From: Anaerolineaceae bacterium
GTDB lineage: Bacteria > Chloroflexota > Anaerolineae > Anaerolineales > Anaerolineaceae
Direction: 5' to 3'
NCBI GenBank assembly: GCA_030620065.1
Contig: JAUXFJ010000074.1
Location: forward strand, 1 to 7,435
DNA: 7,435 nucleotides
How positions within the stretch are numbered: position 1 is the first letter of the stretch; each line of letters starts with the position of its first letter. The notes under the pieces were generated by a model that was given only the letters and a program-made list of their open reading frames with translations, had not been told where the DNA came from and searched no databases. A program made the translations under genes and the position numbers. This document shows positions 1 through 6,264 of the stretch, piece by piece.

Positions 1-540
1 ACCACCAATATCGGTGCGGAAATGATCAAACGTCAAACGACGTTTGGTTTTACGCTGGATGTTGATGAAGAAAAGGAAGAAAGCCTGGCTTATGATGAGA
101 TGCGCAAGAAGCTCATCGAGGCGCTAAAGAAAGCCTTCAGACCGGAATTCATCAACCGACTTGATTCGGTGATCGTCTTCCGGGCACTCAACCGTGAGGA
201 TATCCGCATCATTGTGTCACTGGAATTGGCTAAAGTAGCTAAGAGGCTCGAGGATCGTCAGGTAAGGTTGCGGGCGACAGATGCGGCATTGGACTATCTG
301 GCAGAAGAAGGCTACGACCCCGAAATGGGCGCTCGTCCAGTGCGCAGAGTGATCCAGCAGAAGCTTGAAGATCAGCTTTCGGATGCCATGCTGGCGAACA
401 CCTTCAAAGAAGGTGATGCTATTCTGGTTGACGTAGAAGAAGTTGAGAACGAACAGGGTGAGAAAGTCAAACAGATTATCCTTCTACAGGATATTGAACA
501 AGCTGAAGAAGAACCCGACCTGACTTCGGTTGGGACATAG
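1..540 (+). CDS. clpC: ATP-dependent Clp protease ATP-binding subunit ClpC, C-terminal part (5' end outside window)
   Basis: This is the last 179 codons of a Clp/Hsp100 ATPase, a hexameric unfoldase that threads substrates into the ClpP peptidase in the cytoplasm. The reading frame is open from base 1, so the gene starts upstream. The visible part begins in the second AAA+ module (TTNIGAEMI, equivalent to the TSNVGAELI stretch of ClpC). It continues with the strongly conserved FRPEFINRLDSVIVF and ends with the sensor-2 region GARPVRRVIQ, whose Arg contacts nucleotide in this family, followed by an acidic tail. FRPEFINRLD and GAR-P-RR are diagnostic of ClpA/B/C ATPases. The assignment to ClpC rather than ClpB rests on the short acidic C-terminus and on radA lying 7 bp downstream, a pairing well known in Gram-positive clpC operons. 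The Walker motifs and N-domain cannot be checked here. Confidence 0.93.
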   Translation, partial: TTNIGAEMIKRQTTFGFTLDVDEEKEESLAYDEMRKKLIEALKKAFRPEFINRLDSVIVFRALNREDIRIIVSLELAKVAKRLEDRQVRLRATDAALDYLAEEGYDPEMGARPVRRVIQQKLEDQLSDAMLANTFKEGDAILVDVEEVENEQGEKVKQIILLQDIEQAEEEPDLTSVGT

Positions 541-547
541 AGGTTCC

Positions 548-1948
548 GTGGCGAAAATACATACGCGTTACGTTTGTCAGGTTTGTGGAAAAACCTCTCC
601 GCGCGCTCTGGGGCGCTGCCCGCAGTGCGAATCATGGGACAGCATGATTGAGGAGATTGTAGAAAGTAAGCCAAAACCGTCAGGTCGTGCCAGTGTGCGC
701 GGCCTGCGTGGCATTTCAACCCCGCACCGTTTGAGTGAGATTGGGGGGGATTACGAAGATCGATTAGCCATACCGAACGCCGAGTTTGCGCGCGTCCTGG
801 GCGGGGGCATCGTGCCCGGTTCGATCGTATTGATCGGTGGAGCCCCTGGGATTGGCAAATCCACATTGACACTGCAGATGACGATGCAGATGGCAAGTGA
901 ACATAATGTGCTTTATGTTTCCGGCGAGGAATCGGAGCGCCAGATCAAGATGCGCGCTATGCGCCTTTTGAAGAATGAAAAGGGTGAAAGTGGAAGCTTG
1001 CCGGAAAATCTTTTTTTGGTTACCGAAACCAATTTGGACGTGATCCTGACGCATGTAGAAACTGTCAAACCAGTTTTACTGGTTGTGGATTCTATCCAGA
1101 CGGTTACTATATCTGACATGGAATCCAGCGCAGGCTCAATCTCCCAGGTGCGGGAATGTGCATCGCAGCTGCGTGAATTTGCGAAATCAACCGGGATTGC
1201 TGTGTTTTTGATCGGTCATGTTACCAAGCAAGGCACGATTGCAGGGCCGCGGGTTTTGGAGCATATTGTGGATACGGTGCTCTACTTGGAAGGCGACAGT
1301 TTCCAGGCATACCGGCTGCTGCGCTCGGTAAAAAACCGCTTCGGAGCAACGTCAGAAGTTGGCGTTTTTGAAATGCAGGAGAAGGGCATGATTGAGGTGA
1401 GCAACCCTTCTGAGGCGTTTTTAGCAGAACGAATGGCCAATGCACCTGGATCGGCGATTGCGGTAACGATGGAAGGTACGCGCCCATTATTGGTCGAGAT
1501 CCAGGGTCTTACCAGTCAGACCAACTTTGGCAACCCGCGCCGCACCGCGAATGGCATTGATTTTAACCGCCTGCTGTTGATCACAGCTGTGCTCTCACGC
1601 AGGATCGGGATGCGCCTTTCGGAGCAGGATATCTTTGTCAATGTAGTCAGCGGGCTGCGCATCACCGAGCCGGCGGCAGACCTGGCGGTGGCGATATCGA
1701 TCGCCTCCTCGCTTAAAGATAGACCGGTGCGTGCAGATACAGTGATGATCGGCGAGGTGGGCCTTTCGGGTGAGTTGCGCATGGTCAGTCAGATGAACAG
1801 CCGTTTGCGGGAAGCGAAAAATCTTGGATTCAAGTGCGCCATTGTCCCGCGGCGCTTGCGCGCAACCGCAGCTTGGCCAACAGGTATTAAAATCATTGAA
1901 GTGCGCTCTTTGAAGGACGCTCTCAATGCAGCTCTGGTCGCTGAGTGA
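548..1948 (+). CDS. radA: DNA repair protein RadA (Sms), 466 aa
   Basis: RadA is a RecA-like ATPase and branch-migration helicase acting on recombination intermediates. The domain order is complete. An N-terminal zinc finger has Cys10, Cys13, Cys24 and Cys27 (CQVC...CPQC). The Walker A motif GGAPGIGKS is at residues 97-105. A hydrophobic Walker B strand (PVLLVVDSIQT) follows, then the RadA-specific KNRFG motif at 262-266. The C-terminal Lon-like domain carries ITEPAADLA at 372-380, with no Ser at the Lon catalytic position, as usual for RadA. The length fits the family (about 450-460 aa). GTG at 548 was preferred over an in-frame TTG at 530: AGAGG at 539-543 sits 4 nt upstream, the TTG has no ribosome binding site, and VAKIHTRYVC matches usual RadA N-termini. 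The gene lies 7 bp after clpC, so it is probably translated from the same mRNA. Confidence 0.96.
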   Translation: MAKIHTRYVCQVCGKTSPRALGRCPQCESWDSMIEEIVESKPKPSGRASVRGLRGISTPHRLSEIGGDYEDRLAIPNAEFARVLGGGIVPGSIVLIGGAPGIGKSTLTLQMTMQMASEHNVLYVSGEESERQIKMRAMRLLKNEKGESGSLPENLFLVTETNLDVILTHVETVKPVLLVVDSIQTVTISDMESSAGSISQVRECASQLREFAKSTGIAVFLIGHVTKQGTIAGPRVLEHIVDTVLYLEGDSFQAYRLLRSVKNRFGATSEVGVFEMQEKGMIEVSNPSEAFLAERMANAPGSAIAVTMEGTRPLLVEIQGLTSQTNFGNPRRTANGIDFNRLLLITAVLSRRIGMRLSEQDIFVNVVSGLRITEPAADLAVAISIASSLKDRPVRADTVMIGEVGLSGELRMVSQMNSRLREAKNLGFKCAIVPRRLRATAAWPTGIKIIEVRSLKDALNAALVAE

Positions 1949-1983
1949 TTTTCTGGTTTTTTTAATTAACAAGGAACACCTTT

Positions 1984-2496
1984 ATGTCTAATAATATTTT
2001 AGATTTTCCAATCATTTCCCACATCCGCCGCAACCACGCTTTGGAACATGCCACGATGCATGTGCTGGCAAGTAAACACCAAGGCTTAGAAATGATGGGC
2101 ATCTCAGGGCTGCACGGGTTTGTGCTGTTTGCTGACCTGCCCACGCAATCTATTTGTGAAGCGGCGATGGAGGGGCTTGAAAGGCTGCGGAATGGTGAAG
2201 CTGCTTTGGCTGTGCACTCCAATTGCGGCACTAACCTGGCGGCCCCAGGGCTGGTGGCGGGCATGGTTGCCTGGGCAGCCATGCTGGGGAGTGGAAAAAA
2301 ATCAGGCCTGAAACTGCACCGGCTGCTTTTAGCAGTTTTACTTGCAGTGCTTGCCTTTTTTCTCTCAAAACCATTAGGACCTTACTTGCAACAAAAGATT
2401 ACGACATCAGCCAAGCCGGGTGGCCTGGAGATTTTCCAGGTTACCACGCAAAAAATTAATGGGAAGAGTCTGCATCGCATCTTGACGCGCCACTAG
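1984..2496 (+). CDS. Small membrane protein of unknown function, resembling DUF6391
   Basis: This is a 170-residue protein with no assignable enzymatic role. Its most conserved-looking part is N-terminal: HIRRNHALEHATMHVL at about 13-28, rich in His/Glu/Arg, and HSNCGTN at 78-84. Two hydrophobic segments follow, about 85-101 (Ala/Gly-rich) and about 112-128 (Leu/Ala-rich), so the protein is probably an integral membrane hairpin with a short polar tail. The NHALEHAT and NCGTNL signatures recall the DUF6391 family, which I remember from cyanobacteria and Chloroflexota. That recollection is unverified. The H..R.NH..EH arrangement and Cys81 could bind a metal, but this is speculation. The start is well supported by AAGGA at 1971-1975, 8 nt before ATG. 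It lies 35 bp after radA and 21 bp before holA, so it is likely part of the same transcript. Confidence 0.85.
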   Translation: MSNNILDFPIISHIRRNHALEHATMHVLASKHQGLEMMGISGLHGFVLFADLPTQSICEAAMEGLERLRNGEAALAVHSNCGTNLAAPGLVAGMVAWAAMLGSGKKSGLKLHRLLLAVLLAVLAFFLSKPLGPYLQQKITTSAKPGGLEIFQVTTQKINGKSLHRILTRH

Positions 2497-2517
2497 CAAA
2501 CAAGGTCGGGAGAGGAT

Positions 2518-3534
2518 ATGGCGGAAGAAAAACCGATAGTCTACATCCTGCGGGGGGATGACAGCACTAAAACCGGAGCGCTCATTAACCAATTTAAAGC
2601 TGAGCTGGGTGACGCGGAGATGGCAGGCTTGAATACAAATTCGCTGGATGGGGCACAAGCCAGCCTTGAGGATATTCGCTCGGCAGCGCTATCCATGCCT
2701 TTTCTAACCGAACGACGTTTGGTGATATTGCAAAATGCTCTGGCGCGCTATGAGGGCAAGAAAAACGAGGAGAGAAAGAAGTTTTTGGAGTTACTCGATT
2801 CCCTGCCGCAGACGACTGCGCTGGTCCTGGTAGTTGAAGACAAACTGGTTACCAAACGCGATGGAAGCTATTGGGAGAAATTATCTGCGCGCCATTGGCT
2901 GATCAAGTGGGCAAAAGGCGCAGGTGGACGTGCCTGGATAAAAGATTGTGCTCTGCCCACAAGCCGCGAAATGACAGGTTGGGTGCAGCGCAAGGTGAAG
3001 GAATTGGGCGGTGAATTTCGTGCGGATGCGGCTGCCAGGCTGGCGGAATATGTGGGGACGAACACCCAGCGCGCTGTGCAGGAGATCACCAAGCTGCTCA
3101 CTTATGTCAATTATGCCAAGCCAGTAACGGCAGATGATGTTGCCCTGCTCACAGCACAGGACCAGGAGGGTAATATTTTTGACCTTGTTGACGCGATTGG
3201 GGAACGCAACGGGTGCAAGGCGCTGGAAGCACTGCAGATTTTGCTTGAGACGAATGATGCCATGGATTTATTTGGCATGATCGCGCGCCAGTTCAGATTG
3301 CTGCTGGAAGCACGCGAGATAATTGATGAGGGCGGGGACGCCGGGCAGGTGCGCAATGATTTGAACTTGCACCCTTATGTTGCCCGGAAGATCAGTACGC
3401 AGGCGAGCCGCTTCACGATGCCGAAGCTGGAAGAAATTTACAGGCGACTGTTGAAGATCGACCTGGATATGAAGACCGGCGGAATGCCGGGGGATGTGGC
3501 TTTTGAGGTGTTGATCGCCGAATTGACGCTTTGA
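2518..3534 (+). CDS. holA: DNA polymerase III subunit delta, 338 aa
   Basis: The delta subunit is the clamp-loader wrench that opens the beta sliding clamp for replicative polymerase. The protein has the family's expected length (about 330-340 aa) and layout. The N-terminal AAA+-like fold starts with IVYILRGDD (7-15) in place of a real P-loop, and delta does not hydrolyse ATP. The clamp-contacting region holds MPFLTERRLVIL at 60-71. The central helical domain includes the G-T-N-x-x-x-A-V-x-E-I-x-K-L stretch near 180-193. The C-terminal collar domain has LHPYVARK (284-291) and the DLDMKTG motif (315-321), both hallmarks of HolA. The start is supported by a purine-rich GGGAGAGG at 2508-2515 just before ATG. 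It is the last gene of the clpC-radA-DUF-holA run. About 238 bp of gene-free DNA follow before the next gene. Confidence 0.94.
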   Translation: MAEEKPIVYILRGDDSTKTGALINQFKAELGDAEMAGLNTNSLDGAQASLEDIRSAALSMPFLTERRLVILQNALARYEGKKNEERKKFLELLDSLPQTTALVLVVEDKLVTKRDGSYWEKLSARHWLIKWAKGAGGRAWIKDCALPTSREMTGWVQRKVKELGGEFRADAAARLAEYVGTNTQRAVQEITKLLTYVNYAKPVTADDVALLTAQDQEGNIFDLVDAIGERNGCKALEALQILLETNDAMDLFGMIARQFRLLLEAREIIDEGGDAGQVRNDLNLHPYVARKISTQASRFTMPKLEEIYRRLLKIDLDMKTGGMPGDVAFEVLIAELTL

Positions 3535-3565
3535 TGGGGGAAAGTAACAGGACGGAGCGGTGTAT

Positions 3566-3577
3566 TTCCAAAGCAGC
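3566..3577 (+). repeat. 12-bp direct repeat, left copy (TTCCAAAGCAGC)
   Basis: TTCCAAAGCAGC occurs here, about 200 bp before the first propeller gene, and again at 6246-6257, just after the second. The two copies therefore bracket the tandem pair in the same orientation. Next to the left copy is GAAGTGG (3579-3585), and a GAAGTGG also lies shortly before the right copy (about 6235-6241). This may be a duplication or insertion scar, or shared ancestry of flanking DNA. Confidence 0.5.
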
Positions 3578-3646
3578 GAAGTGGAAGAAGTAACTCAATA
3601 ACGGCATAGAGCTTTATTAAAACAGTCGTAGCGCTTATAACTTAAC

Positions 3647-3675
3647 TTGTCCAGACATGATAATGGGACTAAAAT
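3647..3675 (+). promoter_or_regulatory. Candidate sigma-70-type promoter of the first propeller gene
   Basis: TTGTCC (3647-3652, 4 of 6 to TTGACA) is separated by exactly 17 bp from TAAAAT (3670-3675, 5 of 6 to TATAAT). It lies in AT-rich DNA about 100 bp before the start codon, where a separate promoter for the propeller gene would be expected after the holA operon. This is consensus matching only. Confidence 0.35.
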
Positions 3676-3741
3676 AGTTGTAGGATGCGTTTTCAAGGCA
3701 GCAAAATTGAAGAGATACCTATCGTTAGTGGGGGGGAGGCT

Positions 3742-3771
3742 ATGACAAAAAAGGATATGAAAGGGGTATAA
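3742..3771 (+). CDS. Possible nine-codon leader ORF (MTKKDMKGV)
   Basis: ATG at 3742 opens a frame of nine codons, ending with TAA at 3769-3771, one base before the ATG of the first propeller gene (3773). A very purine-rich GGGGGGAGG ends at 3739, but this is only 2 nt from the ATG, closer than ideal. The ribosome binding site of the main gene (AAAGGGG, 3760-3766) lies inside the ORF. If translated, it could couple initiation to the downstream gene. No equivalent ORF precedes the second paralogue, so it may be chance. Confidence 0.2.
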   Translation: MTKKDMKGV

Positions 3772-3772
3772 A

Positions 3773-5017
3773 ATGAAGAAAAGAATATTTCCAATAGTAG
3801 CGATTGTTTATACTCTCCTACTGAGCAGCCTGGCTTGTTCATTTACATCAGAGAACTTGTCACCTGATATCGTACCTACAAAGGCGGCGACGATCACATT
3901 GACACATACGGCTGTTCTGGAGATTGTCTTAACGCAGGGGCGCGAGGCGGAATCTGTGGAAACTGAGGTAGTGAGCCCGGTAAAATCACCTTCTGATATT
4001 GCCATGTTCCGTGCAAATCCCGCGCATACAGGGGTGTATGCGGGTGCTGGGCCAAAGCAGTTTGCTGAATTGGTCTGGAAGTTCCAGACTAATAATTACG
4101 TATTTTCCTCTCCTACGATATTGGATGGAGTGGGATACTTCGGAAGCGGTGATGGGTATCTTTATGCGCTGGATATCAATACCGGCCAAGAGAAATGGAA
4201 GATCAAAACCGATGACGAGGTAAGGTCCTCACCTGCTGTGCTGGACGGGGTTGTCTATTTCGGGAGCGTTGATGGTTATCTCTATGCGCTGGATATAAAT
4301 ACCGGCCAAGAGAAGTGGAAGTTCAAGACCGGCGGTGGGGTATATTCATCGCCTGCGGTTTTGGACGGGGTTATCTATTTCGGGAGCATGGATGGTTATC
4401 TCTATACGCTGGACACCAATACCGGACAGGAGAAGTGGAAGTACAAGACCGGTGGCGGGGTACAATCCTCCCCTGCGGTGTCGGATGGGACGGTCTATTT
4501 TGGGAGCTTTGATGATCATCTCTATGCGCTGGACGCCAATACCGGCCAGGAGCAGTGGAAGTTCAAGACCGGTGATGGGGTGTTCTCCTCCCCGGCAGTG
4601 TTGGGTGGGGTGGTCTATTTTGGGAGCTGGGATGGGTATCTCTATGCGCTGGACGCCAATACCGGCCAGGAGCAGTGGAAGTTTAAGACCGATGATGTGA
4701 TATATTCCTCCCCTGCGGTATCGGATGGGGTACTCTTTTTAGGGAGCTATGATGGGTATCTTTATGCGCTAGACATCAATACTGGCCAGGAGAAGTGGAA
4801 GTTCAAGGCTGATGATTTTGTACATTCCTCGCCTGCGGTGTCGGATGGGGTTGTTTATTTCGGAAGCTTTGATGGATATCTCTATGCGCTGGACATCAAT
4901 ACCGGCCAGGAGCAGTGGAAGTTCGGGACAGGTGGCGGGATATTTTCCTCCTCTGCAGTGTCTGACGGGGTGGTCTATTTTGGGAGCTATGATGGGTATT
5001 TTTATGCACTTAAATAA
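3773..5017 (+). CDS. Secreted lipoprotein with eight near-identical PQQ-like beta-propeller blades
   Basis: This 414-residue protein is predicted to be exported and probably anchored as a lipoprotein. The N-terminus has Lys2, Lys3 and Arg4, a hydrophobic core and SLAC at 19-22; Cys22 is the likely lipidation site, although Ser at -3 is unusual. A Thr/Ser/Pro/Glu-rich linker runs to about residue 72. DIAMFRANPAHTGVY follows (about 75-89), the MFR-x-x-PAHTG motif commonly seen before PQQ-type propellers. From Trp102 to the end there are seven exact 40-residue units plus a terminal 33-residue unit. Each unit runs W-K-F-K-T, V-x-SSPAV, DGVVYFGS, x-DGYLYALD, then INTGQEK, with the canonical A-D-x-x-T-G-x-x-x-W PQQ repeat signature. 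There is no dehydrogenase or haem domain, so a binding or scaffold role (BamB-like fold) is more likely than catalysis. The start has AAAGGGG at 3760-3766, 6 nt upstream. A paralogue lies 132 bp downstream. Confidence 0.9.
   Translation: MKKRIFPIVAIVYTLLLSSLACSFTSENLSPDIVPTKAATITLTHTAVLEIVLTQGREAESVETEVVSPVKSPSDIAMFRANPAHTGVYAGAGPKQFAELVWKFQTNNYVFSSPTILDGVGYFGSGDGYLYALDINTGQEKWKIKTDDEVRSSPAVLDGVVYFGSVDGYLYALDINTGQEKWKFKTGGGVYSSPAVLDGVIYFGSMDGYLYTLDTNTGQEKWKYKTGGGVQSSPAVSDGTVYFGSFDDHLYALDANTGQEQWKFKTGDGVFSSPAVLGGVVYFGSWDGYLYALDANTGQEQWKFKTDDVIYSSPAVSDGVLFLGSYDGYLYALDINTGQEKWKFKADDFVHSSPAVSDGVVYFGSFDGYLYALDINTGQEQWKFGTGGGIFSSSAVSDGVVYFGSYDGYFYALK
4076..5014 (+). repeat. Tandem 120-nt repeat array encoding propeller blades (7 full units plus a 99-nt unit)
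   Basis: Units start at 4076, 4196, 4316, 4436, 4556, 4676, 4796 and 4916, with no indels: every full unit is exactly 120 nt. Nucleotide similarity between units is high, for example GGGAGC-nnn-GATGG recurs almost unchanged. The codons at unit positions 8, 10 and 25 differ from unit to unit. At codon 25 they read GGT, GTT, ATG, TTT, TGG, TAT, TTT, TAT. The similarity suggests recent amplification or ongoing homogenisation. The repetition also keeps other frames open by chance, which explains long spurious ORFs over this stretch. Confidence 0.95.
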
Positions 5018-5149
5018 GGCTGGCATACAAGGCGATGCACAGTATTCAAGGCAGGGTCAAAACAGTCTCAGTGACATGGTCAGCAAAAACAACTTAATTA
5101 GATAGATTATTAACCCGATCAATAAGAAAGGACAGGAAAGGGGCACAAA
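5018..5149 (+). promoter_or_regulatory. Spacer between the two propeller genes, with shared upstream sequence and a weak promoter candidate
   Basis: TTCAAGGCAG (5045-5054) matches 3692-3701 upstream of the first propeller gene, in both cases shortly after a GATGC. The ribosome binding segment GAAAGGGG and the following bases up to ATG are also nearly identical between the genes. The duplicated unit therefore appears to include upstream DNA. GTGACA (5071-5076) followed 17 bp later by TTAATT (5094-5099) could be a weak promoter, but the -10 matches only 3 of 6. No clear terminator was seen, so the two genes may be co-transcribed. Confidence 0.3.
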
Positions 5150-6229
5150 ATGAAGAAAAGAATATTTCCAATACTGGCCATTGTTTATATTCTCGTTTTG
5201 AGCAGCCCGGCTTGTTCACTTGAATCACAGAGCCCATCGCCTGATATTGCACCTACAACGACAATGATCACATTGACACATACGCCTACTTTGGAGGAGG
5301 TAGTGATCCCGGCCACATCTTCTTCTGATATTGCCATGTTCCGTGCAAATCCCGCACATACGGGAGTATATGCTGGACCTGGTCCAAAGCAGTTTAATGA
5401 ATTGGTCTGGAAGTTTAAGACAGATGATCGGGTATATTCATCGCCTGCTATGTCGGATGGGGTAGTTTATTTCGGGAGCAAAGATGGGAATCTCTACGCG
5501 CTAGATATCAATACTGGCCAAGAGAAGTGGAAGTTCAAGACCGATAGTCAGGTATGGTCCTCGCCTGCGGTGTTGGGTGGGGCGGTCTATTTTGGGAGCT
5601 GGGATGGGTATCTCTATGCGCTGGATATCAATACCGGCCGGGAGAAGTGGAAGTTTGAGTCCGACGATGCGGTATCTTCATCACCGGCGATATCGGACGG
5701 GGTGGTCTATTTTGGGAGTTGGGACAGGTATCTCTATGCGCTGGACATCAATACCGGTCAGGAGAAGTGGAAGTTCGAGACCGGTGGCGAGGTGGGTTCA
5801 TCACCTACTGTGTCGGATGGGGTGGTTTGTATCGGGAGCGGCGATGGGTACCTCTACGCAGTAGACATCGATACCGGCCAGGAGAAGTGGAAGTTCAAGA
5901 CCAATGATTGGGTAGAATCCTCGCCTGCAGTGTCAGACGGGGTAGTCTATTTCGGGAGCAGTGATGGGTATCTCTACGCAGTAGACATCAATAACGGCCA
6001 GGAGAAGTGGAAGTTCCATACGGGCGGGTTTGTAGGTTCATCGCCTGTAGTGTCCGACGGGGTGGTCTATTTTGGGAGCGTTGACGGTTATCTCTATGCG
6101 CTGGATATAAATACCGGCCAGGAGCAGTGGAGGTTCAAGACCGATGGTGGGGTATATTCCTCCCCTGTGGTGTCTGATGGGGTGGTCTATTTCGGGAGCT
6201 TTGATGGGAATCTCTATGCGCTGAAATGA
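5150..6229 (+). CDS. Secreted lipoprotein with seven near-identical PQQ-like beta-propeller blades (paralogue of the preceding gene)
   Basis: This 359-residue tandem paralogue has the same architecture. MKKRIFPI opens a signal peptide with Cys22 in SPAC (19-22), a poor lipobox at -2 and -3. A short Ser/Thr/Pro linker follows, about 15 residues shorter than in the neighbour. DIAMFRANPAHTGVYAG is at about 60-76. From Trp87 there are six exact 40-residue blades and a terminal 33-residue unit ending GNLYALK. It therefore has one blade fewer than the upstream copy; the 55-residue difference is exactly one blade plus the linker deletion. Framework residues (SSP, DGVVYFGS, DG, YA-D, TGQEKWKF) are kept, while unit positions 8, 10 and 25 vary widely (position 25 reads K, W, W, G, S, V, F). 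The fourth unit has VVCIGS in place of VVYFGS. AAAGGGG (5137-5143) lies 6 nt before ATG, as in the paralogue. The function is unknown; extracellular ligand or protein binding is an inference. Confidence 0.9.
   Translation: MKKRIFPILAIVYILVLSSPACSLESQSPSPDIAPTTTMITLTHTPTLEEVVIPATSSSDIAMFRANPAHTGVYAGPGPKQFNELVWKFKTDDRVYSSPAMSDGVVYFGSKDGNLYALDINTGQEKWKFKTDSQVWSSPAVLGGAVYFGSWDGYLYALDINTGREKWKFESDDAVSSSPAISDGVVYFGSWDRYLYALDINTGQEKWKFETGGEVGSSPTVSDGVVCIGSGDGYLYAVDIDTGQEKWKFKTNDWVESSPAVSDGVVYFGSSDGYLYAVDINNGQEKWKFHTGGFVGSSPVVSDGVVYFGSVDGYLYALDINTGQEQWRFKTDGGVYSSPVVSDGVVYFGSFDGNLYALK
5408..6226 (+). repeat. Second tandem 120-nt repeat array encoding propeller blades (6 full units plus a 99-nt unit)
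   Basis: Units start at 5408, 5528, 5648, 5768, 5888, 6008 and 6128, again with exact 120-nt period. They closely match the units of the first array, so 15 homologous units lie within about 2.2 kb. This makes the locus a substrate for unequal recombination and for misassembly. Codon 10 reads TAT, TGG, TCT, GGT, GAA, GGT, TAT between an invariant Val codon and Ser-Ser. Confidence 0.95.
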
Positions 6230-6240
6230 GCCCCGAAGTG

Positions 6241-6264
6241 GGCGGTTCCAAAGCAGCAACTGCC
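6241..6264 (+). terminator. Weak candidate terminator hairpin after the second propeller gene
   Basis: GGCGGTT (6241-6247) can pair with AACTGCC (6258-6264) with one G-T wobble around a 10-nt loop. It sits in the 34-bp gap between two convergent genes, where a terminator is expected. The following sequence is only moderately T-rich (TATCCTTGCTTATCTTG), so it is not a strong intrinsic terminator. Confidence 0.25.
6246..6257 (+). repeat. 12-bp direct repeat, right copy (TTCCAAAGCAGC)
   Basis: Identical to 3566-3577 and in the same orientation. It lies 17 bp after the stop codon of the second propeller gene and occupies the loop and edges of the candidate hairpin. Together the copies bracket the propeller pair. 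Confidence 0.5.

Larger units (their letters stand above)
3535..3772. other. Intergenic region between holA and the first propeller gene
   Basis: This region has no open frame of consequence apart from a nine-codon ORF at its end. It contains TTCCAAAGCAGC (3566-3577), which recurs after the second propeller gene. It also contains a candidate promoter (3647-3675), and TTCAAGGCAG (3692-3701), which recurs at 5045-5054 upstream of the second propeller gene. A GGGGGGAGG purine run lies at 3731-3739. I see no convincing intrinsic terminator for the holA operon here. Confidence 0.6.

Noticed and set aside
372..896. Minus-strand 174-codon ORF across the clpC-radA junction
   Set aside because: It lies opposite two confidently identified genes, resembles no family I know, and has typical shadow composition.
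4335..5105. Long open frames in other frames over the first propeller gene, on both strands
   Set aside because: They are by-products of the exact 120-nt repeat: a frame free of stops in one unit stays free in all. They lack ribosome binding sites, and the protein-level conservation is in the lipoprotein frame.
5577..5907. Alternative-frame ORFs in the second propeller gene
   Set aside because: Same repeat effect; no independent start signals and no recognisable domain.
4076..6226. Quinoprotein (PQQ-dependent) dehydrogenase
   Set aside because: Repeats match the PQQ-propeller signature, but the proteins are short, all blades are alike, and no cofactor-site insertions, haem motif or catalytic segments are seen. 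A non-enzymatic PQQ-like propeller fits better.
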